This document shows, piece by piece, positions 53,473 through 63,004 of a DNA stretch of 64,000 bases (position 1 is the stretch's first letter; the number at the start of each line of letters is the position of its first letter). The translations under genes were made by a program, and so were the position numbers. Where the stretch lies: positions 186,001 through 250,000 of the forward strand of contig CAVXOW010000008.1 in NCBI GenBank assembly GCA_963763485.1, read 5' to 3'. Source of the stretch: CAWCKS01 sp963763485 (GTDB lineage Bacteria > Pseudomonadota > Alphaproteobacteria > Rhizobiales > Xanthobacteraceae). The notes under the pieces are model-generated. The model searched no databases and was not told the DNA's origin. It was given only the letters and a program-made list of their open reading frames with translations.

Positions 53473-55212
53473 ATGCTGTCCGACGGCTGCTTGTGCGGAC
53501 AACACGCGGTGCAACGGATGCCTGATATATTTCGAACGGTAGCACGTCTGTTCCAACTGACGCTCTTGCTGGCGAGATATCAGTTGCCTGCGAGATTATT
53601 TTTTCGATCGAACCCACAGAGATCGGCGCACGCCCTGCGCGTTGTGTTTGAAAAGTTGGATTTTACTTTCGTCAAACTCGGTCAGGCACTAGGCCTGCGC
53701 TTCGATCTGTTGCCTGCGGATTATTGCCAGGAATTCCTGCAGATCACCAACGCGGTGGTGGCGGAGGGATATCCGGCAATCAGTCGAACCATCGTTGAAG
53801 ACCTCGGCCGTTCTCCCGACGAGATTTTTGCGTCGTTTGAACGCGAACCCCTTGCAGTCACGTCAAGCGGGCAGCTCCATCGAGCGATCTCTGTGGGTGG
53901 GGTTCGGCTCGTGGTGAAGATACAAAATCAGGTCACACGAAAGAAGTACGCCATAGATATTCGTCTGATGCACTGGCTTGCCGTGCCGCTGGATTGGGTA
54001 GGAGTTTTTGGAGCCAATTCAGTGGCGGATTACGTCGACGAATTTGCGCAAGCTCTGTTTTCTGAGCTCGATCTTGCGGATGCGGCGCGCAACGCAACTG
54101 TCATGTCGGAATTGTCTAGAGAGGACGAAGCTGAAAACGGTTTCACAATTAGAGAGGAATATACCGCCAATCGTATTTTGACTTGGGAGTTCGTTGACGG
54201 GATACCAGTGCTGCAAATCCTGAACGCAATTCATCGGGGCGACCGGAAATACCTTCAGAAACTGGAAGACCAGCAATACGATGTGCGTTTGATCGCCCGG
54301 CGCATTTACTGGAGTACGCTCAACCAGATTTATCGGGATGGGATGTTCCATTCCGACCTAAGTCCTGCCGGCATTCTGGTCCTGCCCGACAATCGGATAG
54401 CACATGTCGACTTCGCTGTCGTTGGACGGTTCACCGAAGAGCACCAGGATTCGTTTCGGTTCTTCATGCAGCATACGCTTCGAGAACAATTTGATGAGGC
54501 AGTAGATGAGCTCTTGCGATGGATCAAAGCAGCGCCGAACGCGGATGTCGCTAGATTTCGACGAGATATGTCAGCCGTATTGGAAGACTATCTGGATGGT
54601 TTTCGAAGCCCCGTCGGAAGCGTGACTTGGCTGGCGGCCAGACATGTCGTGGTTCGGATGATGTCTGTCATACGACAACACGGCCTATCTATTCCCGCTA
54701 CGGTTTCGCTGTACTTGCGGACTTTGCTTACACGGGACGCAATCATCTTCGAACTGTCGCCCACTTTCGATCCGCTGGCAGACGAAGCGCAATTTATGGT
54801 GCGAGCCGCTCGTATGGACGTTAAGGAGATACTCAAGCAACGGGAGGTAATTGGAAGCGTTACCGAGTCGTGGGGACAAGCCCAGGACATGGTGGCTAAC
54901 GTTGGCAAGCTGCTTTCATCCGGCCGCTCGATCGAAATATCGCTCCGAACGCTGCAGACTCGCCTCCTGCAGTATGGCATTTGGACGGCCCTGATCGGCA
55001 CAGTCGCATATCTTGGATTCCGCGAGGATGCTTTCACGAGCCTGAATGCTGCACTAGGAGTTGGAAAATACTTCATTCCCGGAACGCTACTTTTCTTTGC
55101 GTTTATTTTTATGCTCCTGGTTCTCCGTCAGGGACGCAAGCTTGCCGCTATTGAGCAGTCTAACGTGATTGGGCGAGAGGTGAGCCAGCGTAGCCTTGGG
55201 CGAGTGCGCTAG
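53473..55212 (+). CDS. UbiB/ABC1-like protein with degenerate catalytic motifs
   Basis: A 579-residue paralogue of the neighbouring UbiB-like protein. KxGQ is kept (FVKLGQALGLRFDLLP), but the Ala loop is altered (LAVTSSGQLHRA), the catalytic/metal loop reads FHSDLSPAGILVL where the partner has FHADPHPAN (Asn lost), and DFG reads VDFAVVGRF. Two C-terminal membrane helices are present (GIWTALIGTVAYLGF, IPGTLLFFAFIFMLLVL). It is therefore likely a pseudokinase. The start may be the ATG at 53473 or one at 53521 (MPDIFRTVARLFQLTLLLAR). Low G+C and the divergent pairing suggest both genes were acquired together. Confidence 0.88.
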   Translation: MLSDGCLCGQHAVQRMPDIFRTVARLFQLTLLLARYQLPARLFFRSNPQRSAHALRVVFEKLDFTFVKLGQALGLRFDLLPADYCQEFLQITNAVVAEGYPAISRTIVEDLGRSPDEIFASFEREPLAVTSSGQLHRAISVGGVRLVVKIQNQVTRKKYAIDIRLMHWLAVPLDWVGVFGANSVADYVDEFAQALFSELDLADAARNATVMSELSREDEAENGFTIREEYTANRILTWEFVDGIPVLQILNAIHRGDRKYLQKLEDQQYDVRLIARRIYWSTLNQIYRDGMFHSDLSPAGILVLPDNRIAHVDFAVVGRFTEEHQDSFRFFMQHTLREQFDEAVDELLRWIKAAPNADVARFRRDMSAVLEDYLDGFRSPVGSVTWLAARHVVVRMMSVIRQHGLSIPATVSLYLRTLLTRDAIIFELSPTFDPLADEAQFMVRAARMDVKEILKQREVIGSVTESWGQAQDMVANVGKLLSSGRSIEISLRTLQTRLLQYGIWTALIGTVAYLGFREDAFTSLNAALGVGKYFIPGTLLFFAFIFMLLVLRQGRKLAAIEQSNVIGREVSQRSLGRVR

Positions 55213-55504
55213 GTTCTTTGTTCAACATGATCAAGACCCACCGTCGATGCTTGAATTACCCTCCGCTGATTTGCGTTAGAAGGGCCGCAAGCATGAAGCT
55301 ACGGCCCCGCGTGTTACCAGCAGGACGGGCGAGGAACGAGAACGACTGATCACGGCGCGCTTTTCGTTGAGCATGACCTTTCGGAGGACCGCTCCTGACT
55401 GTCTGGATCTTGTCCTCTAGATGCGAGCTTTCAGGAGGTTGTCCATTCGGACTGGGCCGTGAACGCTGATGTTGCCAAACAACCAGTGATTCGCGGAGGA
55501 CCGA

Positions 55505-55560
55505 ATGGACACTCACGTGAATGCGCCTCTGACGCCGAAAGGTCGAGAGGCCATGGTGCG
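55505..55560 (+). mobile_element. IS481-family N-terminal fragment
   Basis: The plus strand begins MDTHVNAPLTPKGREAMVRA, the conserved start of IS481-type transposases of rhizobia, and loses similarity after about 18 residues. Only the 5' end of the element remains. Confidence 0.6.
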
Positions 55561-55679
55561 CGCGGTCGATGCGTCGCTCAACGACGGCAGGTTATCCAAT
55601 ACGGCGCTGTTCGTGGCGCGGCACATGCTGCGTTCATTCGGCTGGCTTTGAAGCGCCGGCCAAGTTGGCCGAGCGCGAG

Positions 55680-55990
55680 TTATAGCGGCGTCGCGATGTC
55701 CGGCAGCGTCTCGCCCTTGGCGACGCATGCCAGCACGCGCGCCCGGAATATGGCAAGCGCGCGCTCGTAGCTCGGCACCGGTTGGCCTTGACGTCGCCGC
55801 TCGGCATAGGCGGCATTGAACGCCTTTAGCGCGCCCGTGCGCTGAGTTGAGCGCCCGATCAAGGTGACCGCAGCAGTGGCGCGCTTGGTGATCTCGGCGT
55901 GAGAGATCAGGTGCACGCGGCAGGCATACGGAGCAATTTCGAGATCGCGAAAGGAGGGATCGTCGTCATTCCTGCGGGCATTGATCTTCG
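55680..55990 (-). CDS. Hypothetical protein, start uncertain
   Basis: The end of a minus-strand frame reads like a real protein: FRDLEIAPYACRVHLISHAE, then ALKAFNAAYAERRRQGQPVP and ERALAIFRARVLACVAKGET, with the stop at 55680. Upstream of about 55990 the same frame looks non-coding, so the true start or an earlier frameshift cannot be fixed. It lies downstream of the ERF/YqaJ genes on the same strand and may belong to that prophage-like unit. Confidence 0.4.
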
Positions 55991-56519
55991 CGCGACCTTG
56001 CGAGCGCCATCGCGTGTCGCCCAAACGATCCGCCGGCCTTTTCGCCTGCTTCCAACGCGAGCATTGCCGCTGCTGCCCAACTCTACTCATGCGAGCCCGT
56101 TCGCTTGTGCCCCATCGACGAGGATGTTGCTGCCTGAAATCCGTGGCAGGCCAAGAAAGACAAGGGCAAAAAGGAAAGTTCTGCCGGAAATCCGGCACGC
56201 ACCGACCAGCGCGCCGAGGCCGCGAAGGTCGTCGAGCGAGCACGGCGAGGACGAAGAAATCGCCCAAAAGGCCGTCGTCAACTACGTCACAGCAATGAGA
56301 AGGCTCAGCGCGTCGAGCAGGAAGGCTGGTCAGCAAAAAAGAAAACCGCCGCTGGTCGTTGCAGGGTCCCAGCGGCGGTTGCTCTCTACGCTGTCGTCGT
56401 GGTGTCGAAATGCACGCGACGTGCCATGATGACCAGAGTCGCGGTTAACAAGAAGTTAGTCACCAAGATCGGCGACGCCCTTGAAGCGCATCTCGATCTT
56501 GCGTTTCTCGCACATTCCT

Positions 56520-57591
56520 TCAGGGGTTTTGATCTGCCTTTCCATTTGCCAACATACTCGCGTTCCACAGCTGCTGTGCGTAATTGAGAGGGGCAATGCC
56601 CAAGTCAGCCCACCAGACCTTTTCGTTGCCGTGCGCATGAAGCTGGACGTGGTGATCTCTACAGAGTGGTACCGTGAATTCGTCGCTGACCTTGCGTCCC
56701 ATTGCTTGAGTTTGGGCGAATTTGAGATGATGCGGATCTGACGGGGTGCGCCGACAGATCAGGCAAGGTTGTGAAGCCACGAATGCCAAATGTCTCTTGC
56801 TCCTGCGACGCCGCGTCTTTGGCAGCTTGAAAGCGCCGTCATCGGATCGAGGCGACGTCGCGGGAGAGGCCGTCACACCATCGGATCCGTTGTCGACCAT
56901 AGAACCTATGGAATCGAGTTTTGCTCGATAAGCGGCGTCTACGATCCCAGCGTCATCGCTCTGAAGCTTGTCTTTGACAGGTAGCCGACGTAACGACCAG
57001 ATTGTCAGATCCTCGGCTGAGACTAGCGTTTGAATTTCTGCGATGAGCCGATCCCTGGTTTCCTGAGAACTCCGACGTAGCTAGTAACTTCTCGCGTTTC
57101 GGCGAGCGGCCTTCAACCACATTGATGGGTTCAGAGGTTTTTGGCTGGATCGAAGCGTTGATGGGAAGATCGGGGGCGTCAAGGTCGTCTTCGCCCGTAA
57201 TGCCGACCAGAGCGAAGAGGGCATAGCGCCGGGCGTAGGTGAGTGCAGCACCGAGTCGATGTGGTGCACTGACTTCGGATGTCTGACAAACCGGCCAATC
57301 CGAAGAGATCCACTCACCGGACGAATGCGCCAGAACTGTATTCAGCCGGATTAATCCGAGTTCTTTATCAATCTCGGTCCGTTGGATCGCGGCGATTTCA
57401 TTTTCTCCAAGGGCCTTTCGGATCAGGTCTAGACCGACCGCCAATGAGGCGTAGCGGAATGAAATCGAACCTTCTCGGGGGAATGGCGACGCAATTGTCG
57501 CGGTCAGGTCTTTTTCCGGGTTCTCGAGCTGCTTCTGAGCAAGGGCGAGAGCCGCGGCGATCCTTCCAATGGTCTCACTGGACTGCTGCAC
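56520..57591 (-). CDS. ERF-family single-strand annealing protein with HNH-like (DUF968-type) tail, frameshifted
   Basis: The first part (57591 downward, about 175 residues) is an ERF recombinase: IASPFPREGSISFRYASLAV, PHRLGAALTYARRYALFALV, GITGEDDLDAPDL. An extra T near 57069 breaks it. The next frame continues (SQETRDRLIAEIQTLVSAED) into a zinc/HNH-like tail, KRHLAFVASQPCLICRRTPS, DPHHLKFAQTQAMGRKVSDE, then FTVPLCRDHHVQLHAHGNEK, ending at 56520. ERF proteins anneal single strands in phage-type recombination. The start overlaps the YqaJ exonuclease gene by 17 bases, an exonuclease-plus-annealase pair. Confidence 0.82.
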
Positions 57592-58405
57592 CGGCCACCT
57601 CCGTGTCCATCAGGTCGAAGCTGACCGCGCCACTCCTTGACCGCTTGGCGCGAATGCCATGGCCAATGGCTTCCTTGGCGTCGAGCGGCATTAAGCGCTT
57701 CAACTCGGTGCGGGCAGTGTCGTGCTCGACGGATGCAGCGCGAGTTCGTCGGTAGGTCGCTGCCAGATCGGCCCATGCATTAGAGGCACTCATATCAACG
57801 ACACGAACGGCTCCAACCCGTGGTCGAGGCGTTTCGACGCCGAACACGCGTGGCGGTTCGCCACTCTGCATGCAGCGATAAAACTTCTTCTCTGCTGTAA
57901 TCATCAGATGCTGGTAGATCGGGTCGGCATGGATGGTCATTTCGACCCATTTGCCGCCGCCCGTGATAATCGAGAGCACGGCAGTGCGGGCGTTGGTTAC
58001 CCACATGTTATGTTGCAGTTGGGCCATATGCTTCTCCGCGGCCGCCTCTTCGGAGAACGACCACGGCAGCATGAATTTTGCTTCGAAGACAGCGCCGCTG
58101 CCCTTCACGAGACCGTCGAGTGTAGCGACCATCCATTTGTTTACTGGGTGGTAGACTCTCTTCTGGACGGCTGTAACGATCGAGCCCGTGTTGCGCTCGA
58201 ACCAACGTCAATTCAGTGCCTCCGTGGCAAGTCCCAGCTGGACGGCAAGGTTACCTGAAAGATCAGGCTTGGGTATTTCGCCGCGCTTCTCTTGCCAAAG
58301 CCTGACCAAGGCACTCTCATCTTGGCCCATGATAATTCGGGCATCTGAGCCGCCGATAAAGGTACGTCGATCGACACTATGCATGTTTGTCACTTGTTCT
58401 GACAT
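57575..58405 (-). pseudogene. YqaJ-type recombination exonuclease with in-frame stop
   Basis: About 276 codons. The N-terminal piece (58405-58208) has SVDRRTFIGGSDARIIMGQD and LSGNLAVQLGLATEALN. A TGA at 58208-58210 interrupts it, and the same frame goes on: RWFERNTGSIVTAVQKRV, GSGAVFEAKFMLPWSFSEEA, LQHNMWVTNARTAVLSIITG. The Gly-Asp-Arg, Glu-x-Lys and Gln motifs of the lambda-exonuclease-like fold are visible. The stop probably replaces an Arg codon (CGA to TGA). A restart at ATG 58132 would lack the N-terminal active-site part. It forms an exonuclease/annealase pair with the ERF gene. Confidence 0.85.
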
Positions 58406-58432
58406 TCATCGAATTCCATGCTTGCTCATTTC

Positions 58433-58481
58433 GATACCAAAAGTATCATGACGAGTAATCGCAAGTCAATACCAAAAGTAT
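58433..58481. promoter_or_regulatory. Repeated operator-like palindrome at the HTH gene start
   Basis: GATACCAAAAGTATC at 58433-58447 (arms GATAC/GTATC) ends directly at the ATG at 58448. Its core ATACCAAAAGTAT recurs at 58469-58481, 35 bases on. The pair lies between the divergent yqaJ and HTH genes and would suit autoregulation. Confidence 0.6.
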
Positions 58482-58720
58482 CAATACGTCAGCTAAAGGC
58501 GGCAAGGGCCTTGGTGGGATGGTCTCAAGAGGACCTTTCAGCTGCCTCGGACATCTCGATCCCGACAATCAAACGGCTCGAAGCCAGCGATGGGCAGATC
58601 GGAGGTCGGTCGCAAACAGCAGAGCAGATCGTGAAAGCTCTAGAAAAAGCCGGCGTCGAGTTCATCGACGAGAACGGCGGCGGGCCAGGTGTCCGCCTCC
58701 GCAAGTCGGGTAAACGGTAG
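58448..58720 (+). CDS. XRE-family HTH regulator
   Basis: 90 residues from the ATG at 58448 (58418 is also in frame). It is a single Cro/C1-type helix-turn-helix: IRQLKAARALVGWSQEDLSA, then ASDISIPTIKRLEASDG, and the short tail VKALEKAGVEFIDENGGGPG common in small rhizobial XRE regulators. It is divergent from the YqaJ/ERF genes, with two copies of an ATACCAAAAGTAT palindrome at its start, so it probably represses itself and the recombination genes. Confidence 0.85.
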   Translation: MTSNRKSIPKVSIRQLKAARALVGWSQEDLSAASDISIPTIKRLEASDGQIGGRSQTAEQIVKALEKAGVEFIDENGGGPGVRLRKSGKR

Positions 58721-59082
58721 GTGTTGAGACGTCCATAATCAACTCGGAAACAGTTGCAGAGGGCCATAGAGCCAAGGGCCGCAACGAAGAGATCGGGCGG
58801 GCGCGTCTGGTCTGGCTCTGCCCTCACGGCTCAGTGTCAGGAGCGGCTCTGAATGCGATGTCGATGCGCTGCTGTCCGTGTCATCGACGTTTCAGTTAGA
58901 TCAGCCCCTCTTTTTGCGCTCACTTAACTTCGGGGCTTGCTGGCAAGAGCAGCCGAGCGTTCAAGTCGGACGAGCGACTCGCAACAAAAAATGGCGCTTT
59001 CTTTAGTATAGTTCGCTTTCTGCTAGGCCGCGCGCAAAAAATAGCAAAAGTGCTGATATTTACGTGCAGTTATTGGCTTCAC
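58721..59082. other. Intergenic stretch next to IS5 end
   Basis: About 360 bases without a recognisable gene. AT-rich in its second half. Confidence 0.4.
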
Positions 59083-59880
59083 TTAGGGCGTGAACTCATT
59101 AGCGCGGAGCCATAGCCTGATTGAAGCGAGCTGGACGAAGGCTAGGTAGTTGGCGGCAAGCTTGTCGTAACGCGTCGCGACCCGACGACATTGCTTGATC
59201 CTATTGAAGAACCGCTCGACCTGGTTGCGAGCTCGATACAGATAAGGGCTGAAGCCGATCGGACTATTGCGATTGCGTTTGGGCGGGATGGTTGCCCATG
59301 CGCCTTTCCTCGTGGCAAGCTCCCTGATCCAATCGGCATCATAGCCGCGGTCGGCAAGCAGCGTCGATCCGGACTTCAGACGAGACAGAAGTTTGCGGGC
59401 AAGCCGATTATCGTGAGCCTCACCGGGGCTCAGCGCCAGCCGTACCGGAAGGCCATTGCTGTCCACGAGCGCATAAATCTTGCTGGTCAATCCGCCTCTT
59501 GACGGTCCCCTCGACTGCCGCTGGTTCCTAGTGATGCTCGCTCCGTGTTGATGCACGCGGACAATGGAAGTGTCGATCATCTGCACAGCCGCGTCGTGAG
59601 CAGCGGCAAGGGCGTTTATGATACGGCCCCACACGCCAGCCCGCCGCCAGCGAACGAAGCGATTGTGGCAGGTTGTGTATGGACCGAAGTTGATTGGAAG
59701 GTCGCGCCACGGCGCTCCAGATCGCAAGACCCAAAAGATGCCATTGAGAACGCGGCGGTCATTGACCCTCGGCACGCCACGCGGCTTGTTCGGCAGCATG
59801 TTTGATGGCAGTCCATTCTTCGTCGGTGAGTTCGTAGCGCATGATTCGGCCTCCTCGGTGCGGGAGTTTGAATCACGATC
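59083..59880 (-). mobile_element. IS5-family insertion sequence
   Basis: The transposase frame (59799-59083, 238 residues) has VLNGIFWVLRSGAPWRDLPI, the first Asp in AAVQMIDTSIVRVHQHG, GGLTSKIYALVDSNGLPVRL, the second Asp in LLADRGYDADWIRELA, and the Glu in YRARNQVERFFNRIKQ. The N-terminal part, MRYELTDEEWTAIK, is in another frame (start at about 59841), with two bases apparently missing before MLPNKPRG, so this copy may not move. The ends near 59086 (GCGTGAACTCA) and 59875 (TCGTGATTCAA on the minus strand) look like imperfect terminal repeats. Closely related to the remnant at 41.7 kb. Confidence 0.88.
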
Positions 59881-60225
59881 TGGCGGTGACGCTCAACATG
59901 CCTAGCCAAAGCGGCGCGTTGGTCGCGATACTCCCGAAAGCAGACCTAATATGCTCACGTTGAGTTTTGTCGAGGTTAACCCAACTCGGACATTTGGCGC
60001 TAGCTCCGACCCAGTCCTTCATGCTCTCATGGGTCCAGCGGGGGTGGAGCTTTTACCTGGCATATTCCTGTTCCGTTTTCTCACAGCGTGCCGCGAGCGC
60101 GCCGAAGGATACGATTTTGTTTCGTTGCGGGTTTCGGCAAGTAAGTCTCTATGAGTAGGAGAAGTTACTGTGATGCTGCGAGTGCTCGCGTTTTGACAAC
60201 TGCTGTCCTTGGGACCCTGGCAAGT
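59881..60225. other. Intergenic stretch
   Basis: Nothing recognisable apart from a possible N-terminal extension of the following hydrolase gene (from 60151). Confidence 0.4.
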
Positions 60226-61126
60226 ATGCCACTGGATCGGGTTCGGCTGCGTTCCGCGCGTCTGCTTGTCCTCGTTTGTCTCTCGGTCGTCTTGCTCGGC
60301 GCCGCGCCGCCGCCAATTCCGCCGCTCGCCGAGCGCGTTACTTTCCTCAGCGCCGATAACACCACCATGCTGGTCGCCTATCTGTTCCGGCCGCAGGGAC
60401 CTCACCCCGCGCGAATGCCGGCGGTGGTGATGATGCACGGCCGCGCCGGGGCTTATTCCGAGGCGGCAGACGGCGAATATGACGAGCGCACCTTGTCGCG
60501 GCGCCATCAGGAGTGGGGGCATTTCTGGGCGGAGCAGGGTTATCTCGCGGTGCTGGTCGATGGTTTTGGTCCACGCGGCTATCCACATGGCTTCCCGAAA
60601 GGCAGTTATCAGAACCGGCCGGAGTCGCTGAATGAAGTGACGGTGCGTCCGCTCGATGCATACGGCGCACTGGTCTGGTTGAGACGGCGCGGCGATGTCA
60701 TTCCCGACCGGATCGGTCTACAGGGATGGTCGAACGGTGGCAGCGCCTCGCTTGCAACCATGGTGAAGGCCATCGGCGCCCGGCGTGGCTTCGCCGACAC
60801 CAGAGAGCGGATTTCGCGGCGCGCTCGTGTTCTATCCGGCGTGCGGGCTGAAGGGACAGTTTGAAAACGGGCTCCTCCCGTATGCGCCGGTCCGCGTGCT
60901 TCAGGGCAGCGCGGACGAAGAAGTGTCGCCGCCACTGTGCCAGGAGCTGGTCAACAAGTCGCGCGCGCTCGGCGGCGACATCGAGTACGTCCTATATCCG
61001 GGCGCAACCCACGATTTCGACGATCCCGGAAAGGAGCATCGCAGCGATCCCGCTAACGTCGCCGCCGCGAACGACGCGTTCCCCCGCGCCGCGAATTTTT
61101 TTGCAACGATCTTGCGGGGTAGATAG
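60226..61126 (+). CDS. Dienelactone-hydrolase-family protein, exported, frameshifted
   Basis: About 300 residues when repaired. A signal-like helix (SARLLVLVCLSVVLLGAAPP) follows the ATG at 60226; an upstream start at 60151 is possible. The alpha/beta fold has PAVVMMHGRAGAYSEAADG, the nucleophile elbow GLQGWSNGGSASLA (Ser), Asp in RVLQGSADEEVSPP and His in YPGATHDFDDPG. An extra base near 60780 breaks the frame just after the elbow; the second half (ASPTPESGFRGALVFYPACG) continues in the next frame to 61126. It would act on an ester or lactone in the periplasm. Substrate unknown. Confidence 0.82.
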
Positions 61127-61129
61127 TCC

Positions 61130-61300
61130 GTTGCTGGCCCGACGCGGACCTCCGACGATGTCGGTTTAATGGTCGCTAACGGAGGGAAAGCGGAGGCCGC
61201 GCGGACATCGCAGTTGGGCAGCGTTTGAGCCTCATCGGACATCGCGTTTCCGTTGCATTGGAACCCTCTGTCCAGGATTAGCGACCAATACTCATCGATG
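61130..61300. repeat. Intergenic repeat-like sequence
   Basis: The text (TCCGACGATGTC, GCGGACATCGCAG, CATCGGACATCGC) resembles the repetitive non-coding elements often seen between rhizobial genes. This is by recollection of style only. Confidence 0.35.
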
Positions 61301-61480
61301 TGTCAAAAGCCGATGGTATCCGATATTGATGCCGATGATCCCAAAAGCGAAGACACCAGGTAACGCCAGGACCACGCCCGTCCAGCTGAAAACCCACGGG
61401 AAAAAAGCGAGGCGGCCCCCGCGTGAACGAGAACGAATGAGAAGAGATTATCCCATTTTATCCGTCGCCGATTACCGATG
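61296..61480 (-). pseudogene. Acyl-CoA/fatty-acid desaturase remnant
   Basis: Across two frames the minus strand reads KWDNLFSFVLVHAGAASLF and then VFAFGIIGINIGYHRLLTHR, followed by a stop. This is the first membrane segment and the first His box (HRLLTHR) of a delta-9-type desaturase. All later His boxes are absent. Confidence 0.65.
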
Positions 61481-61695
61481 GCGGGGTCCGCCAGTCGAGC
61501 CTCGCTCGCCTCCAACCCCGACGCGCGATCGGACAAAAGCTTGACCTGCCTTAACACCCCCGCCCACCAAGAGCTGCAAAATCTTCACGCCCTTTTGAAA
61601 GGTTTGGAAGCCCTGAGTCGGCAGTTTGATCAGGATACCGGTCGATCCGCGCAGTGTTTCAGCGATATTGCGAGCGGCTGAAGAGAGACGACGCA

Positions 61696-62493
61696 ATGTC
61701 GAAGCGCGAGCGAATGGTCCGCTTCTATGACCGCACGATGCGTGGTCGGGATCAGCGGCGCTACTACGCGAACAGCGGCTTCTACAACCTCGGATACTGG
61801 GGCGGAGGGACAAAGTCGCAACGAGAGGCGAGCGAAGAGCTCGTCGATCAGCTGGTCGCGCGCATTCCCGACAAAGGAGGACGGATACTCGATGTCGCGT
61901 GCGGACTGGGGGCCTCCACGCAACGGCTGGCGCTGACCTTTGCGCCCGACATGATTACCGGCATCAATATTTCCGACACGCAGATCGCCGATGCGCGCAT
62001 CAGAGCGCCCGACTGCACCTTCCAGGTGATGAACGCGACCGAACTGGATTTTCCTGACAACCATTTTGACGCGGTGATTTGCGTCGAGTCGGCGTATCAT
62101 TTCGATACCCGCGACAAATTTCTCCTGGAGGCTCATCGCGTGCTCAAGCCGGGTGGATCATTGGTCATGTCCGATATCCTGTTCCGGACGCCTTTCAACG
62201 CCCTGGTAGAAATCGGCCACATTCCGGCAGCGAATCTGGTGCCGAGAATTGTCGACTACCATGACCGTCTTGCCGCCGCCGGCCTGGTCGCCATCGACGT
62301 GACCGACGCGACCAGCTTTTGCCTCGGCGGATTCCGCAAGAACTTAAGTCGTTGGCCGAACGCGGAGCGCCGGGCCGGACGCATGGATTTGTTGCAGAGC
62401 CGTGCTGCGGCTCTGATTTGCAGGCTGCTAGCAGCCTGTATCGGCATGGTCTGCAAAACTTACTTGTTGGTCTCGGCACGTAAGCCATCTTGA
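61696..62493 (+). CDS. Class I SAM-dependent methyltransferase
   Basis: A 265-residue methyltransferase (ATG 61696, AGAGAG upstream). SAM-binding motif I is RILDVACGLGASTQRLAL, motif II ITGINISDTQIADARIRAPD, and post-I/IV regions are DNHFDAVICVESAYHFDTRD and EAHRVLKPGGSLVMSDILF. The N-terminal YDRTMRGRDQRRYYANSGFY and GYWGGG resemble small-molecule or lipid methyltransferases (UbiE, sarcosine/phosphatidylethanolamine or polyketide O-methyltransferases). The C-terminus has a Cys/Leu-rich hydrophobic helix, unusual for a soluble enzyme. It could tailor the product of the nearby pathway, but 6-10 kb and IS elements lie between. Confidence 0.88.
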   Translation: MSKRERMVRFYDRTMRGRDQRRYYANSGFYNLGYWGGGTKSQREASEELVDQLVARIPDKGGRILDVACGLGASTQRLALTFAPDMITGINISDTQIADARIRAPDCTFQVMNATELDFPDNHFDAVICVESAYHFDTRDKFLLEAHRVLKPGGSLVMSDILFRTPFNALVEIGHIPAANLVPRIVDYHDRLAAAGLVAIDVTDATSFCLGGFRKNLSRWPNAERRAGRMDLLQSRAAALICRLLAACIGMVCKTYLLVSARKPS

Positions 62494-63004
62494 ACGCAAT
62501 GCGCGAGCGATTGAGCTAGCTTGTCTGATTTCTGGAACGGGGAGTTTGCGACCCGGTGCTTACGTCTCAGATCGATCTCTCGCGTCCGAGGTAGAACCGC
62601 CCCAGGTAGGGGCCATTAATCTGCCCGACACGGCCAGCTATTAACGACCCCTGCGCTGACAAACCGAGGTGGTGCGATGTCTGGGTTTGGGCCCATCTCG
62701 GAAGTACAGGCAATGTCTGCTTCTCTAATCGGCCGTTTGGGGTCAAGCACTTTCAGACTATCCGCCACTGCAGTGTCGATGTCGTCTCGCGGGCTCGTGC
62801 TTCTCTTCGGAATCGGCACCAAGGCCCTTCCATCATGGGATTCGAGGACGTGGTGGAACAATCTTTCACGCGGCCTTGCTGTCAGTTGAACGGTAGGTCC
62901 AAGCGGACATGCGAACTCACCTCATCCATCGTCCCGCGAGGGACATCTTTCCACTGCTGGTGTAAGGAGAGTTTTCTCCTATTGGGTTTGATCCTGAACG
63001 GTTT
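62494..63004. other. Non-coding stretch with repeat-derived frames
   Basis: About 510 bases. A minus-strand frame at 62616-62861 contains VLDPKRPIREAD, a phrase that recurs as spurious translation of rhizobial intergenic repeats. No gene supported. Confidence 0.45.

Noticed and set aside
62616..62861. 81-codon minus-strand protein
   Set aside because: Contains VLDPKRPIREAD, a phrase typical of translated rhizobial intergenic repeats; no gene features.
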